From positions 1-17,990 of the forward strand of contig JBELHJ010000046.1 of NCBI GenBank assembly GCA_042091495.1: DNA of 17,990 bases. The letters run 5' to 3'. The translations under genes and the position numbers were made by a program. This document shows positions 7,259-15,551 of this stretch, one piece after another. The stretch's first letter is position 1; each line of letters starts with the position of its first letter. Source of the DNA: JBELHJ01 sp042091495. Lineage in GTDB: Bacteria; Bacteroidota; Bacteroidia; Flavobacteriales; Flavobacteriaceae. Below the pieces are notes generated by a model. The model was not told where the DNA came from. It ran no database searches and saw only the letters and a list, made by a program, of their open reading frames with translations.

Positions 7259-9757
7259 ATGGCAAAGAATTTAGTTATAGTTGAGTCCCCCGCAAAAGCC
7301 AAAACAATCGAAAAGTTTTTGGGAAAAGACTTTAAGGTTGAATCAAGTTTTGGACACATTGCAGATTTACCATCCAAGGAATTGGGGATTGATGTTGCAG
7401 GTAGTTTTATGCCTAAATATGAGGTCTCTAAGGACAAAAAAGCGCTGGTAAAGAAGCTTAAAGATTTAGCAAAGAAAGCTGAGATGGTTTGGTTGGCGAG
7501 TGATGAAGATCGAGAAGGAGAAGCTATTGCATGGCATTTAGCTCAACAATTAAATTTAGATACCTCTAAGACAAAACGTATTGTTTTTCACGAGATTACT
7601 AAGTCTGCTATACAAAAAGCAGTTGAAAATCCGAGAACCATAGATGTTCAGCTGGTTGATGCACAACAAGCTAGAAGAGTTTTAGACCGTATAGTAGGCT
7701 ATGAATTATCTCCAGTACTATGGAGAAAAGTGAAAGGTGGTTTGTCCGCTGGACGCGTGCAATCTGTTGCAGTTCGTCTTATTGTGGAACGCGAACGTGA
7801 GATTCAATCGTTTATACCAGAAGCGTCATTTAAAGTCAGTGCTATTTTTAGTAGCACGAAAGACGCGTCTTTTAAAGCTAAATTGGGTACTGAGTTTAAA
7901 ACTAAAGAAGCGGCGGAAGTATTTCTTGAGCTCAATAAAAAAGCATTATTTTCAGTAGATAAACTCGAAAAGAAACCTGCCAAAAAATCACCGGCAGCAC
8001 CTTTTACAACGTCAACTCTTCAGCAAGAAGCTGCAAGAAAATTATATTTTTCTGTTAGTAAGACCATGACTTTAGCCCAACGTTTGTATGAGGCAGGTTT
8101 AATTACCTACATGAGAACAGATAGTGTAAACTTATCTCAAGAAGCTAAACAAGGTGCAGCAAATGCAATTCTAAATGCTTATGGGGAATCTTATCACAAA
8201 GCAAGGGATTATAAAGGGAAATCTAAAGGGGCCCAAGAGGCTCATGAGGCTATACGTCCAACAGATTTTACGAGGCAAACTGTAGATGTTGATTATGATC
8301 AGTCTAGATTATATGAATTAATATGGAAGCGTGCTATAGCTTCTCAAATGAGTGATGCTCAATTAGAGCGAACAAATGTTAAGGTTAAGGCATCAACCCA
8401 TAATAAATTATTTTCAGCTAATGGTGAGGTAATTACCTTTGATGGGTTTTTAAAAGTATATTTAGAAGGTACAGATGATGAAGATGTTGAACAGGAAGGC
8501 ATGTTACCCGCTTTAAATTTGGCAGAGGAGGTTTATAGAAAATCAATTACAGCTATTGAACGCTTTTCAAGGCCACCATACCGTTACACTGAAGCGTCTT
8601 TAGTAAAGCATCTTGAGGAATTAGGTATTGGTAGACCATCTACCTATGCGCCTACAATTTCTACGGTACAAAATAGAGGGTATGTTGCTAAAGGAACTGT
8701 TGAAGGTGTTGAGCGTAATTATACGCAATTAGAACTTCAAGATGAGAATATTCTAGATAATACACTAAGCGAACGTGTGGGTTCTGATAAAGGAAAATTG
8801 GTTCCAACAGATATTGGTATGATTGTTACTGATTTCTTGGTCAATCATTTTGAGAGTATTTTGGATTATAATTTTACAGCTAAGGTTGAACAAGATTTTG
8901 ATTTAATAGCCGAGGGCAAGCATAACTGGACCAATATAATGAAGGCCTTTTACAGTGATTTTCATCCTCAAGTTGAAGATGTAAGTGCTAATGCACAGCG
9001 TGAGTCTGGTGAACGTATTCTTGGTGTAGATCCAAATTCTGGAAGACAACTTAGTGTGCGTCTCGGGCGTTTTGGACCTATGGTGCAAATTGGGACACAG
9101 GATGAAGAAGAAAAACCTATGTTTGCAAGCCTTACCCCGGACCAACAATTGAATAATATTACTTTTGAAGAGGCATTAGACTTATTTAAATTACCCAAAG
9201 ATTTAGGGGTTTACGAAGGGGAAGATATTTCTGTGAATAATGGACGTTTCGGTCCTTATGTTAAATTTGGTTCTGCATTTGTATCAATGCCTAAGGGTGC
9301 CAATCCATTATCTGTAAGCCTAGAAGAAGCCATAGAATTTATCAAGGAAAAACAAAAAGCAGATGCACCTATATATGAGTACGAGGGCCTTCCAGTAACC
9401 AAAGGTAAAGGGCGTTTTGGTCCTTTCATAAAGTGGAGTGGAATGTTCATAAATGTTAATAAAAAATACGATTGGGACAATTTATCTGATACAGATATTG
9501 TAACTTTAATTGAAGATAAAATTCAGAAAGAAAAGGATAAATTAATTCATGATTGGAGTGATGTCGGTATTCGTGTAGAGAAAGCCAGATGGGGAAGGCA
9601 TCGCGTAATAAAAGGGAAAGTAAAAGTAGAATTACCAAAAACCCACGATGTGTCTGAGATGACTTTAGAAGAAGCAGAGGCGTTAATTGAAAAGAACGCT
9701 CCTAAAAAGAAAGCCAGAAAAACTACAAAAAAATCAACTTCAGCTAAAAAGAAGTAA
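7259..9757 (+). CDS. topA: DNA topoisomerase I (type IA), zinc-finger-free
   Basis: TopA relaxes negative supercoils by cutting and rejoining one DNA strand. The 832-residue protein starts MAKNLVIVESPAKAKTIEKF, the start of the TOPRIM domain. The acidic metal site ASDEDREGEAIAWHL follows, then the core with the catalytic tyrosine Tyr284 in TYMRTDSV. Instead of the four-cysteine zinc ribbons of the E. coli enzyme, the C-terminus has repeated GRFGP-type modules (GRFGPMVQIG, GRFGPYVKFG, GRFGPFIKWSG and a diverged RWGRHRVIKG), then a Lys-rich tail. This zinc-free architecture is common in Bacteroidota. The start at 7259 is supported by homology and by the promoter at 7211-7238. Confidence 0.98.
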   Translation: MAKNLVIVESPAKAKTIEKFLGKDFKVESSFGHIADLPSKELGIDVAGSFMPKYEVSKDKKALVKKLKDLAKKAEMVWLASDEDREGEAIAWHLAQQLNLDTSKTKRIVFHEITKSAIQKAVENPRTIDVQLVDAQQARRVLDRIVGYELSPVLWRKVKGGLSAGRVQSVAVRLIVEREREIQSFIPEASFKVSAIFSSTKDASFKAKLGTEFKTKEAAEVFLELNKKALFSVDKLEKKPAKKSPAAPFTTSTLQQEAARKLYFSVSKTMTLAQRLYEAGLITYMRTDSVNLSQEAKQGAANAILNAYGESYHKARDYKGKSKGAQEAHEAIRPTDFTRQTVDVDYDQSRLYELIWKRAIASQMSDAQLERTNVKVKASTHNKLFSANGEVITFDGFLKVYLEGTDDEDVEQEGMLPALNLAEEVYRKSITAIERFSRPPYRYTEASLVKHLEELGIGRPSTYAPTISTVQNRGYVAKGTVEGVERNYTQLELQDENILDNTLSERVGSDKGKLVPTDIGMIVTDFLVNHFESILDYNFTAKVEQDFDLIAEGKHNWTNIMKAFYSDFHPQVEDVSANAQRESGERILGVDPNSGRQLSVRLGRFGPMVQIGTQDEEEKPMFASLTPDQQLNNITFEEALDLFKLPKDLGVYEGEDISVNNGRFGPYVKFGSAFVSMPKGANPLSVSLEEAIEFIKEKQKADAPIYEYEGLPVTKGKGRFGPFIKWSGMFINVNKKYDWDNLSDTDIVTLIEDKIQKEKDKLIHDWSDVGIRVEKARWGRHRVIKGKVKVELPKTHDVSEMTLEEAEALIEKNAPKKKARKTTKKSTSAKKK

Positions 9758-9759
9758 TT

Positions 9760-10929
9760 ATGGCATTTAATGTTCTAACTCCTGTTAGCGATTGGGTGTT
9801 AAATGAGACAAAGTCGTTATCTCCTCAAGCAATGAGGTACAAAATCAGGTGTCATTCTCTTGAAGCTGGAATGCCCGATTTAGAAGGTGTTAACGTTGCC
9901 ATAATTGGAGTCCCAGAACATAGAAATAAAGTAAACTACACAGAAGCTGAAATTAATTTTGATACAGTTAGAATGGCATTGTATGCCATGTTTCCAGGGA
10001 ATTGGTCTTCTGTTCTTGCTGATTTAGGAGATATTTTACCAGGTAATTCTGTAGAAGACACCTATTTCGCTTTAAGAACAACAATAGCTATACTAATAGA
10101 AAAACAAATCATTCCAATAGTTATAGGTGGTAGTCAGGATTTAACCTATGCTAATTTCAGAGCTTATGATAATTTAGTTCCCATGATAAATATGGTTAAT
10201 GTAGATTGCTGCTTTGATTTGGGAGATGCCTCTATGTCTTTGAAAAATAACAGTTATTTAGGGAAAATTATTTTGGAGGAACCCTATAATTTGTTCAATT
10301 ATTCAGTTTTAGGCTATCAAACGTATTATAACTCTCAGGAAGAACGCGATTTGTTAGAGCGTTTGTATTTTGAGGGGTATCGTATTGGTGATGTTTCTTC
10401 AGATATTAGCCTGGTTGAACCTATAATGCGAGATGCTCATATTGTAAGTTTAGACTTGAAAGCCTTGAAAGCTTCCGAACTTGGGCCTAATCAAGGGTAT
10501 TCGCCCAATGGTTTCACGGGTCGAGAAATTTGTGCTATTGCCAGGTATGCTGGAATTAGCAATAAATTATCCTCATTTGGTATATATGAATTCAATGAAA
10601 TATTAAATTCAGATGGTATCACCCCTATGATGGTTTCGCAAATTATTTGGTATTTTATAGAGGGAATTAATTGTCGTATTAAAGACGATGATTTTAAAGA
10701 CGAACAACTTTACCAAAAATATAACGTTTTAATAGAAGATCAAGATATAGTTTTTTACAAGAGTGTTAAGACAGGTCGCTGGTGGATGGAAATTCCATTT
10801 TTAGAAGAAGTCAATAATAAATTGAAAAGGCATACGTTATTACCTTGCAATTATAATGATTATCTTGTAGCAGTGAAGGGAGAAGTGCCAGAACGGTGGT
10901 TTAAAGCCTTCAAAAAAAGTTTAACTTAA
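9760..10929 (+). CDS. arginase/formimidoylglutamase-fold protein, probably non-catalytic
   Basis: The 389-residue protein has the ureohydrolase (arginase/agmatinase/HutG) fold signature motifs in order: VIGGSQDLTY (121-130), MVNVDCCFDLGD (145-156), VSLDLKALKASELG (about 229-242) and a SPNGFTGREICAIARYAG block. Compared with arginase, the six manganese ligands His, Asp, His, Asp, Asp, Asp correspond here to Gln126, Asp149, Cys151, Asp153, Asp232 and Lys234. Three of six are lost, so normal hydrolase activity is unlikely. It is often labelled formimidoylglutamase by homology, but no hut genes are nearby. It starts 2 nt after topA (co-transcribed) and lies just upstream of gldK. There is no signal peptide. 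Its function is unknown. Confidence 0.85.
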   Translation: MAFNVLTPVSDWVLNETKSLSPQAMRYKIRCHSLEAGMPDLEGVNVAIIGVPEHRNKVNYTEAEINFDTVRMALYAMFPGNWSSVLADLGDILPGNSVEDTYFALRTTIAILIEKQIIPIVIGGSQDLTYANFRAYDNLVPMINMVNVDCCFDLGDASMSLKNNSYLGKIILEEPYNLFNYSVLGYQTYYNSQEERDLLERLYFEGYRIGDVSSDISLVEPIMRDAHIVSLDLKALKASELGPNQGYSPNGFTGREICAIARYAGISNKLSSFGIYEFNEILNSDGITPMMVSQIIWYFIEGINCRIKDDDFKDEQLYQKYNVLIEDQDIVFYKSVKTGRWWMEIPFLEEVNNKLKRHTLLPCNYNDYLVAVKGEVPERWFKAFKKSLT

Positions 10930-10936
10930 TTTGCTT

Positions 10937-10958
10937 GCATTTTATATCGATAAAATGC
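10937..10958 (+). terminator. possible weak terminator after the arginase-fold gene
   Basis: A perfect inverted repeat (GCATTTTAT, loop ATCG, ATAAAATGC) starts 8 nt after the stop codon. The stem is AT-rich and followed only by TATTTTAG, so termination would be leaky at best. It could instead be an RNA-stabilising hairpin or a protein-binding palindrome. Confidence 0.4.
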
Positions 10959-10998
10959 TATTTTAGTTGGATGAACTGCAAAAAAAAAATAAAAAAAA

Positions 10999-11029
10999 TT
11001 GTTTTTTTAAATTTATAAAGATATTTTTA
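10999..11029 (+). promoter_or_regulatory. candidate promoter of gldKLMN
   Basis: TTG (10999-11001), 20 nt, then TATTTTTA (11022-11029) fits the Bacteroidota pattern with one mismatch in the last base. This is the same arrangement as one of the groES candidates. An A tract lies directly upstream (10980-10998) and a T tract in the spacer. The leader to the gldK ATG would be about 55 nt. Confidence 0.45.
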
Positions 11030-11090
11030 CGGACTTTAAATTAGATGTATTTTATCACATAAATCAAATAATAATTAACGTTAAGTTTCT

Positions 11091-12461
11091 ATGGATACTA
11101 AAAAGTTTATACTATTAACAATGCTACTTGCAGTAGTGTTTAGCTGTGGTTCTGGTGATCGTGGTGAGTTAGTGGGAACTAAAGGAAAAAATTGGCACTC
11201 AGAAAAGCCTTATGGAATGACCTTAATACCAGGTGGTTCGTTTATAATGGGTAAGTCTGATGATGACCTAGCAGGTGTGAATGATGCACCTACTAAAACA
11301 GCTACAGTTCGCGCTTTTTACATGGATGAAACTGAAATTACAAACAGTGAGTACCGCTCTTTTGTACATTGGGTAAGAGATTCAATAATCAGAAGAAATT
11401 TAGCAATCATGGCGGACGATGTTGGTAAAACATCTGCAGATGGAGGTATTGGAGATTATGCGTTTAGAGATGCAGAAGAAGAAGACTTAAGTGTATATGA
11501 AAAATACATGAAGGACAACTACAGTGGTATGGGTGAAGATCCTTATGAAGGTCGTCTTATAAACCGTGACATTGATATTATTTACGACACAGAAGATTAT
11601 CCAGACGAGTATTATGCTGAAGTTATGGATTCCATGTATTTATCTGCTGAAGAATCTTTTAATGGTGAACGTACTTGGAAGGTTGAAAAATTCCAATTCC
11701 AGTATACAAAATTAGATATTCAAAAAGCGGTTAAAGACAAATCTTTAAAAGCTTCAGATGTTTTAATAAAAGAAAAAGTAGAAATTTATCCAGATACTAC
11801 GGCTTGGATTAGAGATTTCAAATATTCTTACAATGAGCCTATGCATAACGATTACTTCTCTCATGAGGCTTACAGTAATTATCCTGTTGTAGGTGTAACT
11901 TGGAAACAAGCTGCTGCATTTTGTCAGTGGAGAACACTTAAAAAGAATGCATATCTAAAAAGTAAAAATAATGGTACAATTCCAGATTTCAGATTACCAT
12001 TAGAGGCAGAATGGGAATATGCAGCTAGAGGTGGTCTTCAAGGTGCAACTTATCCATGGGGAGGTCCTTATGCTAAAAACGATAGAGGATGTTTTATGGC
12101 CAATTTTAAGCCTTTGCGTGGAGATTACGCTGCTGACCAAGCTTTGTACACAGTTGAAGCGGACGCATACGAACCTAATGATTACAACTTGTACAATATG
12201 GCTGGAAACGTAGCAGAGTGGGTAGACACATCATACGATCCAGCATCATACGAATATATGTCTTCCATAAATCCAAATGTTAATGATTCATCCAATGATA
12301 GAAAAGTTATACGTGGTGGATCATGGAAAGATGTAGCTTATTTCTTGCAAGTAAGTTCAAGAGATTATGAATATGCAGATTCAGCTCGAAGTTACATTGG
12401 ATTTAGAACCGTTCAAGATTACATGGGAGAAGACGTAACTTCAACAGAATTTAATAATTAA
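11091..12461 (+). CDS. gldK: gliding motility/T9SS lipoprotein GldK
   Basis: GldK is an outer-membrane lipoprotein of the type IX secretion and gliding machinery, forming a periplasmic ring with GldN (PorK/PorN in Porphyromonas). The 456-residue protein has a lipoprotein signal peptide ending LAVVFSCG (lipidated Cys19). A formylglycine-generating-enzyme-like fold follows: MTLIPGGSFIMG, DETEITNSEYRSF, RLPLEAEWEYAARGG, NMAGNVAEWVD, VIRGGSW, YIGFRTV. The paired catalytic cysteines of true formylglycine-generating enzymes are absent from the segment after GGSW (409-425). A large acidic insertion occupies about 95-262. It is first in gldKLMN, 52 nt before gldL. Confidence 0.97.
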   Translation: MDTKKFILLTMLLAVVFSCGSGDRGELVGTKGKNWHSEKPYGMTLIPGGSFIMGKSDDDLAGVNDAPTKTATVRAFYMDETEITNSEYRSFVHWVRDSIIRRNLAIMADDVGKTSADGGIGDYAFRDAEEEDLSVYEKYMKDNYSGMGEDPYEGRLINRDIDIIYDTEDYPDEYYAEVMDSMYLSAEESFNGERTWKVEKFQFQYTKLDIQKAVKDKSLKASDVLIKEKVEIYPDTTAWIRDFKYSYNEPMHNDYFSHEAYSNYPVVGVTWKQAAAFCQWRTLKKNAYLKSKNNGTIPDFRLPLEAEWEYAARGGLQGATYPWGGPYAKNDRGCFMANFKPLRGDYAADQALYTVEADAYEPNDYNLYNMAGNVAEWVDTSYDPASYEYMSSINPNVNDSSNDRKVIRGGSWKDVAYFLQVSSRDYEYADSARSYIGFRTVQDYMGEDVTSTEFNN

Positions 12462-12513
12462 GATACCCTTTAAAATTAATCAAATCTAAACCTAACTTAA
12501 AAAATTAAACATT

Positions 12514-13146
12514 ATGGCACAGTCAAAAGCAGGAAAAAAAATTATGAATATGGCCTATGGTCTTGGAGCAGCAGTAGTAATTGTTGGTGCGTTATTTAAA
12601 ATTACTCACTTTGAAATTGGTCCTATCAATGGAAACATCATGTTAACTATTGGTCTTGTAACTGAAGCGTTAATTTTTGCAATTTCTGCATTTGAGCCAG
12701 TAGATGACGATCTGGATTGGTCTTTGGTATACCCAGAATTAGTCGGAGGGAAGTCTTCAGAAAAGAAAGAAAGTCCTGAAGGATTGTTATCAAAAAAATT
12801 AGATGGTCTTTTACAAGAGGCTAAGATTGATAGCGAATTGATGTCTAGTCTTGGTCACAGTATTAAGAATTTTGAAAGTGCAGCAAAACAAATTGCTCCT
12901 ACTACAGATTCAATGTCTGCTACTCAAAAATATGGTGAGGAGTTAACTTTAGCTGCTACCCAAATGGAATCACTTAACAGTTTATACAAAGTACAACTTG
13001 AAAATGCTGAGCGACAAGCTCAAATTAATCAAGAGTCTGTTGATAACGCCTTGAAATTAAAAGAGCAAATGCAATCTTTAGCGACTAATTTATCTTCTTT
13101 AAATGGGGTATATGGTGGAATGCTTTCTGCAATGAACAAAAACTAA
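12514..13146 (+). CDS. gldL: gliding motility/T9SS motor protein GldL
   Basis: GldL is the inner-membrane proton channel subunit that with GldM forms the rotary motor powering type IX secretion and gliding. The 210-residue protein has two N-terminal membrane helices (about 11-30 and 41-60). The second carries Glu51 (GLVTEALIF), which matches the essential buried glutamate described as Glu49 in Flavobacterium johnsoniae, allowing for a two-residue offset. Lys29 and His32 lie at the end of helix 1. The rest is cytoplasmic, with a long helical and probably coiled-coil tail (about 85-205, rich in Gln/Leu/Glu). It lies 39 nt before gldM. Confidence 0.97.
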   Translation: MAQSKAGKKIMNMAYGLGAAVVIVGALFKITHFEIGPINGNIMLTIGLVTEALIFAISAFEPVDDDLDWSLVYPELVGGKSSEKKESPEGLLSKKLDGLLQEAKIDSELMSSLGHSIKNFESAAKQIAPTTDSMSATQKYGEELTLAATQMESLNSLYKVQLENAERQAQINQESVDNALKLKEQMQSLATNLSSLNGVYGGMLSAMNKN

Positions 13147-13185
13147 TTAGTTTAATTATTAACGTAACACCAAAAACTACTTAGT

Positions 13186-14519
13186 ATGGCAGGAGGTAAT
13201 TTATCACCAAGACAAAAGATGATTAACTTGATGTATTTAATCTTCATTTCGATGTTAGCATTAAATATGTCTAAAGAAGTATTATCTGCATTTGGATTAA
13301 TGAACGAAAAGTTTGTTGAATCTAACACTGCAGCTAGCGCAAGAAATCTTGCGTTTATGGAAGGACTAGATGCTAAAGTTGAAGAACAACCGGCAAAATA
13401 CANNNNNNNNNNNNNNNNNNNNNNNNNNNNNNNNNNNNNNNNNNNNNNNNNNNNNNNNNNNNNNNNNNNNNNNNNNNNNNNNNNNNNNNNNNNNNNNNNN
13501 NNGGTATAGAAGTAGATTGGTTAGAATACAATTACAAGCATTTTCCTTTAATTGCATCTGTAACTAAATTAACATCCTTACAGTCTGATGTTAAAACAAC
13601 TCAATCTGAAGTTTTATCATCTATGTTGGCAGGAAAACTTAAAGTAGAAGCGTCATTAACCAATTTTGAAGCTATTGTCGTTCCAGAAAAAACTGCCTTT
13701 TTCAATGGAGAAAACTTCAAAGGTAAAATTATCTTAGGTAAGAAGGATAAAACTTTACGTGCTGACAAGGTAGTTATTAATGGAAGAGAGTTATCACCAG
13801 ATGCTATGCAAGACGGACAAACCTTATTAGATTTCCCTGCAGGAGCAGTTGGAGAGCGTGATATCAAAGGAGAGTTCCAATTTAGAGAAGGTGACTCAAT
13901 CATTTCTATACCTGTAGTGAGCTCTTACGCAGTAGTGAACAAGCCCAATTCTGCTACTATTTCTGCAGACAAGATGAATGTAGTTTATCGTGGGGTGGTT
14001 AACCCAATGACAATTACTTTTGCTGGGGTATCCTCTAACAATATCCAAGCTAGTGCTCCTGGCTTATCTAAGTTAGGTAAAGGACGATATGAAATGCGTC
14101 CAGGTGCTGGAAAAGAAGTTAAGATTAATGTTGTTGGAACACTTCCTGACGGATCTAAAGTAACAGACAACGCTACTTTTAGAATTAAAGATATACCTAA
14201 ACCAACAGGGACCATTATAGGAAAAGAAAGTGGTGCTAAGTTACCTAGACGTAATGTTGAAATTGGTACCATAGGAGCTAAACTAGATGATTTTGATTTT
14301 GATTTACCTATTGAAGTACAATCATTTGTAGTCAAAATACCCGGACAAGCTTCAATTAAAGTAAATGGAACTAAATTTAATAAAGCAGCCAGAGATGCAA
14401 TGAAAAGAGCAAGACGTGGTGACGCCATTCAAATTTTAGATATTAAAGCAAAGATTACTGGAAACTCAACTTATAAGTTAAAGTCAATAGCTCCAGTAAT
14501 TGTAGAACTTACTAACTAA
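13186..14519 (+). CDS. gldM: gliding motility/T9SS motor protein GldM, interrupted by assembly gap
   Basis: GldM is the motor partner of GldL. One membrane helix sits in the GldL pentamer and a long periplasmic dimer transmits motion to the GldK/GldN ring. Before the gap, 72 residues are seen, with the conserved N-terminus GGNLSPRQKMINLMYLIF, including Arg9, and one membrane helix (about 14-34). After the gap the frame resumes at 13503 with GIEVDWLEYNYKHFPLIASV and continues 338 residues to the normal end IAPVIVELTN. Related GldM proteins are about 510-520 residues, so about 100 residues are missing. The ATG at 13623 is internal to the gene, not a start. The break is a sequencing gap, not a mutation. 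Confidence 0.95.
13403..13502. other. assembly gap (100 N) inside gldM
   Basis: Exactly 100 N, a usual placeholder for a gap of unknown size. The reading phases on either side cannot be joined by 100 nt. An intact gldM requires a length that is 2 modulo 3, and family length suggests about 300 nt. Confidence 0.95.
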
Positions 14520-14560
14520 AAAGTTAGATAAAAGAACAAATAATAGTTATACAAAATATT

Positions 14561-15484
14561 ATGAGAAAGAATAGTATCCTTGGTTTATCATTAGTTTTTG
14601 CAGCATCAGTTTTTGGGCAAACTAATATTTTAAATGCCAGTATTCCTGAAGAAATTGGACTAAAAACCGAGGCTCAAATGCAGCTAGCAGAAGATAAGCC
14701 TCTTGAATACGGATATGTTGATGATAGAGATATCTTGTATTCTAAAATTGTTTGGGAAAAGATTGTTTTAGATGAGAAAGTTAACTTTCCTTATTTATTC
14801 CCAATCAATGAAACTAATATTGATCTTTACAGACGTTCGTTATTTACTACACTATGGCAAGCTGTAAGAAATGGTGATGTGACGGCTTATACAGATAGCT
14901 ATTTCACTGAACCTGTTTCTATAAAGCAAGTTAAAAGTGCTTTAGTTTATGAGAAAATAGATGATTCTGGTACAGATTACATGAATGCTAATGGTCTTAC
15001 TGAAGATGAGGTATTAGCAAATCAATCTTTACTTCCAGAAGAATATTGGATTAGAGAAGAGATTGGACCAGCAGACATTAAAGAATTCAGAATTAAAGGG
15101 ATGTGGTATTTTGACAAGCGTCAGGGTGAATTAAAATACCGTTTATTAGCACTTTGTCCTGCAGCTCCTGAAGCGCGTTTCAAGAACTCAGACAATGAAG
15201 ATGATAAAACGCCAATTGAACTATTTTGGGTTTACATGCCTGAAGCAAGACAGTTGCTTACAGATGCTAAGTCTTTTAATAATAAGAATTCAGCAAAACC
15301 AATTTCATTTGATCACTTGTTGAACAGCCGTAGATTTAACGCTACTATTTATAAAGAAGCTAACGTTTATGGTGATAGAGAAATTGAACGTTACATTCCC
15401 GGTAATGCTTTAATGCAATTATTGGAATCTGAGCGTATTAAAGATAACATCAGAAACTTTGAACAAGATATGTGGTCTTACTAA
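14561..15484 (+). CDS. gldN: gliding motility/T9SS protein GldN
   Basis: GldN is the periplasmic partner of GldK (PorN in Porphyromonas), needed for type IX secretion. The 307-residue protein begins with a cleavable signal peptide (MRKNSILGLSLVFAASVFG, likely cut before Gln20). It then shows family blocks such as DDRDILYSKIVWEKIVLDEK, FPYLFPIN, a repeated W-containing beta region (EEYWIREEIGPADIKEFRIK, GMWYFDKRQGELKYRLLALC) and PIELFWVYMPEARQLL. It ends after a RRFNATIYKEANVYGDREI block. It is the last gene of gldKLMN, 41 nt after gldM and just before a strong terminator. No second gldN-like copy (gldO) follows. Confidence 0.97.
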   Translation: MRKNSILGLSLVFAASVFGQTNILNASIPEEIGLKTEAQMQLAEDKPLEYGYVDDRDILYSKIVWEKIVLDEKVNFPYLFPINETNIDLYRRSLFTTLWQAVRNGDVTAYTDSYFTEPVSIKQVKSALVYEKIDDSGTDYMNANGLTEDEVLANQSLLPEEYWIREEIGPADIKEFRIKGMWYFDKRQGELKYRLLALCPAAPEARFKNSDNEDDKTPIELFWVYMPEARQLLTDAKSFNNKNSAKPISFDHLLNSRRFNATIYKEANVYGDREIERYIPGNALMQLLESERIKDNIRNFEQDMWSY

Positions 15485-15500
15485 GATCCTTAAATATTAA

Positions 15501-15526
15501 AGCCCACCAAAAGGTGGGCTTTTTTT
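15501..15526 (+). terminator. terminator of gldKLMN
   Basis: A perfect 8-bp GC-rich stem (AGCCCACC/GGTGGGCT) with an AAAA loop is followed by a run of seven T (15520-15526). It starts 16 nt after the gldN stop codon. Confidence 0.93.
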
Positions 15527-15551
15527 ATATCCTAAGCTTTATCTTTACCAC

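Noticed and set aside
7165..7437. A 90-residue minus-strand frame opposite the topA start
   Set aside because: It overlaps the topA promoter and conserved TOPRIM start, has no recognisable product, and is best explained as a shadow.
13366..13567. Short frames running through the N gap on both strands
   Set aside because: They exist only because N codons contain no stops; the flanking residues match nothing and overlap gldM.
13623..14519. Separate gene starting at the ATG at 13623
   Set aside because: The frame is open upstream to the gap edge at 13503 and encodes GldM sequence there, so this ATG is internal to gldM.
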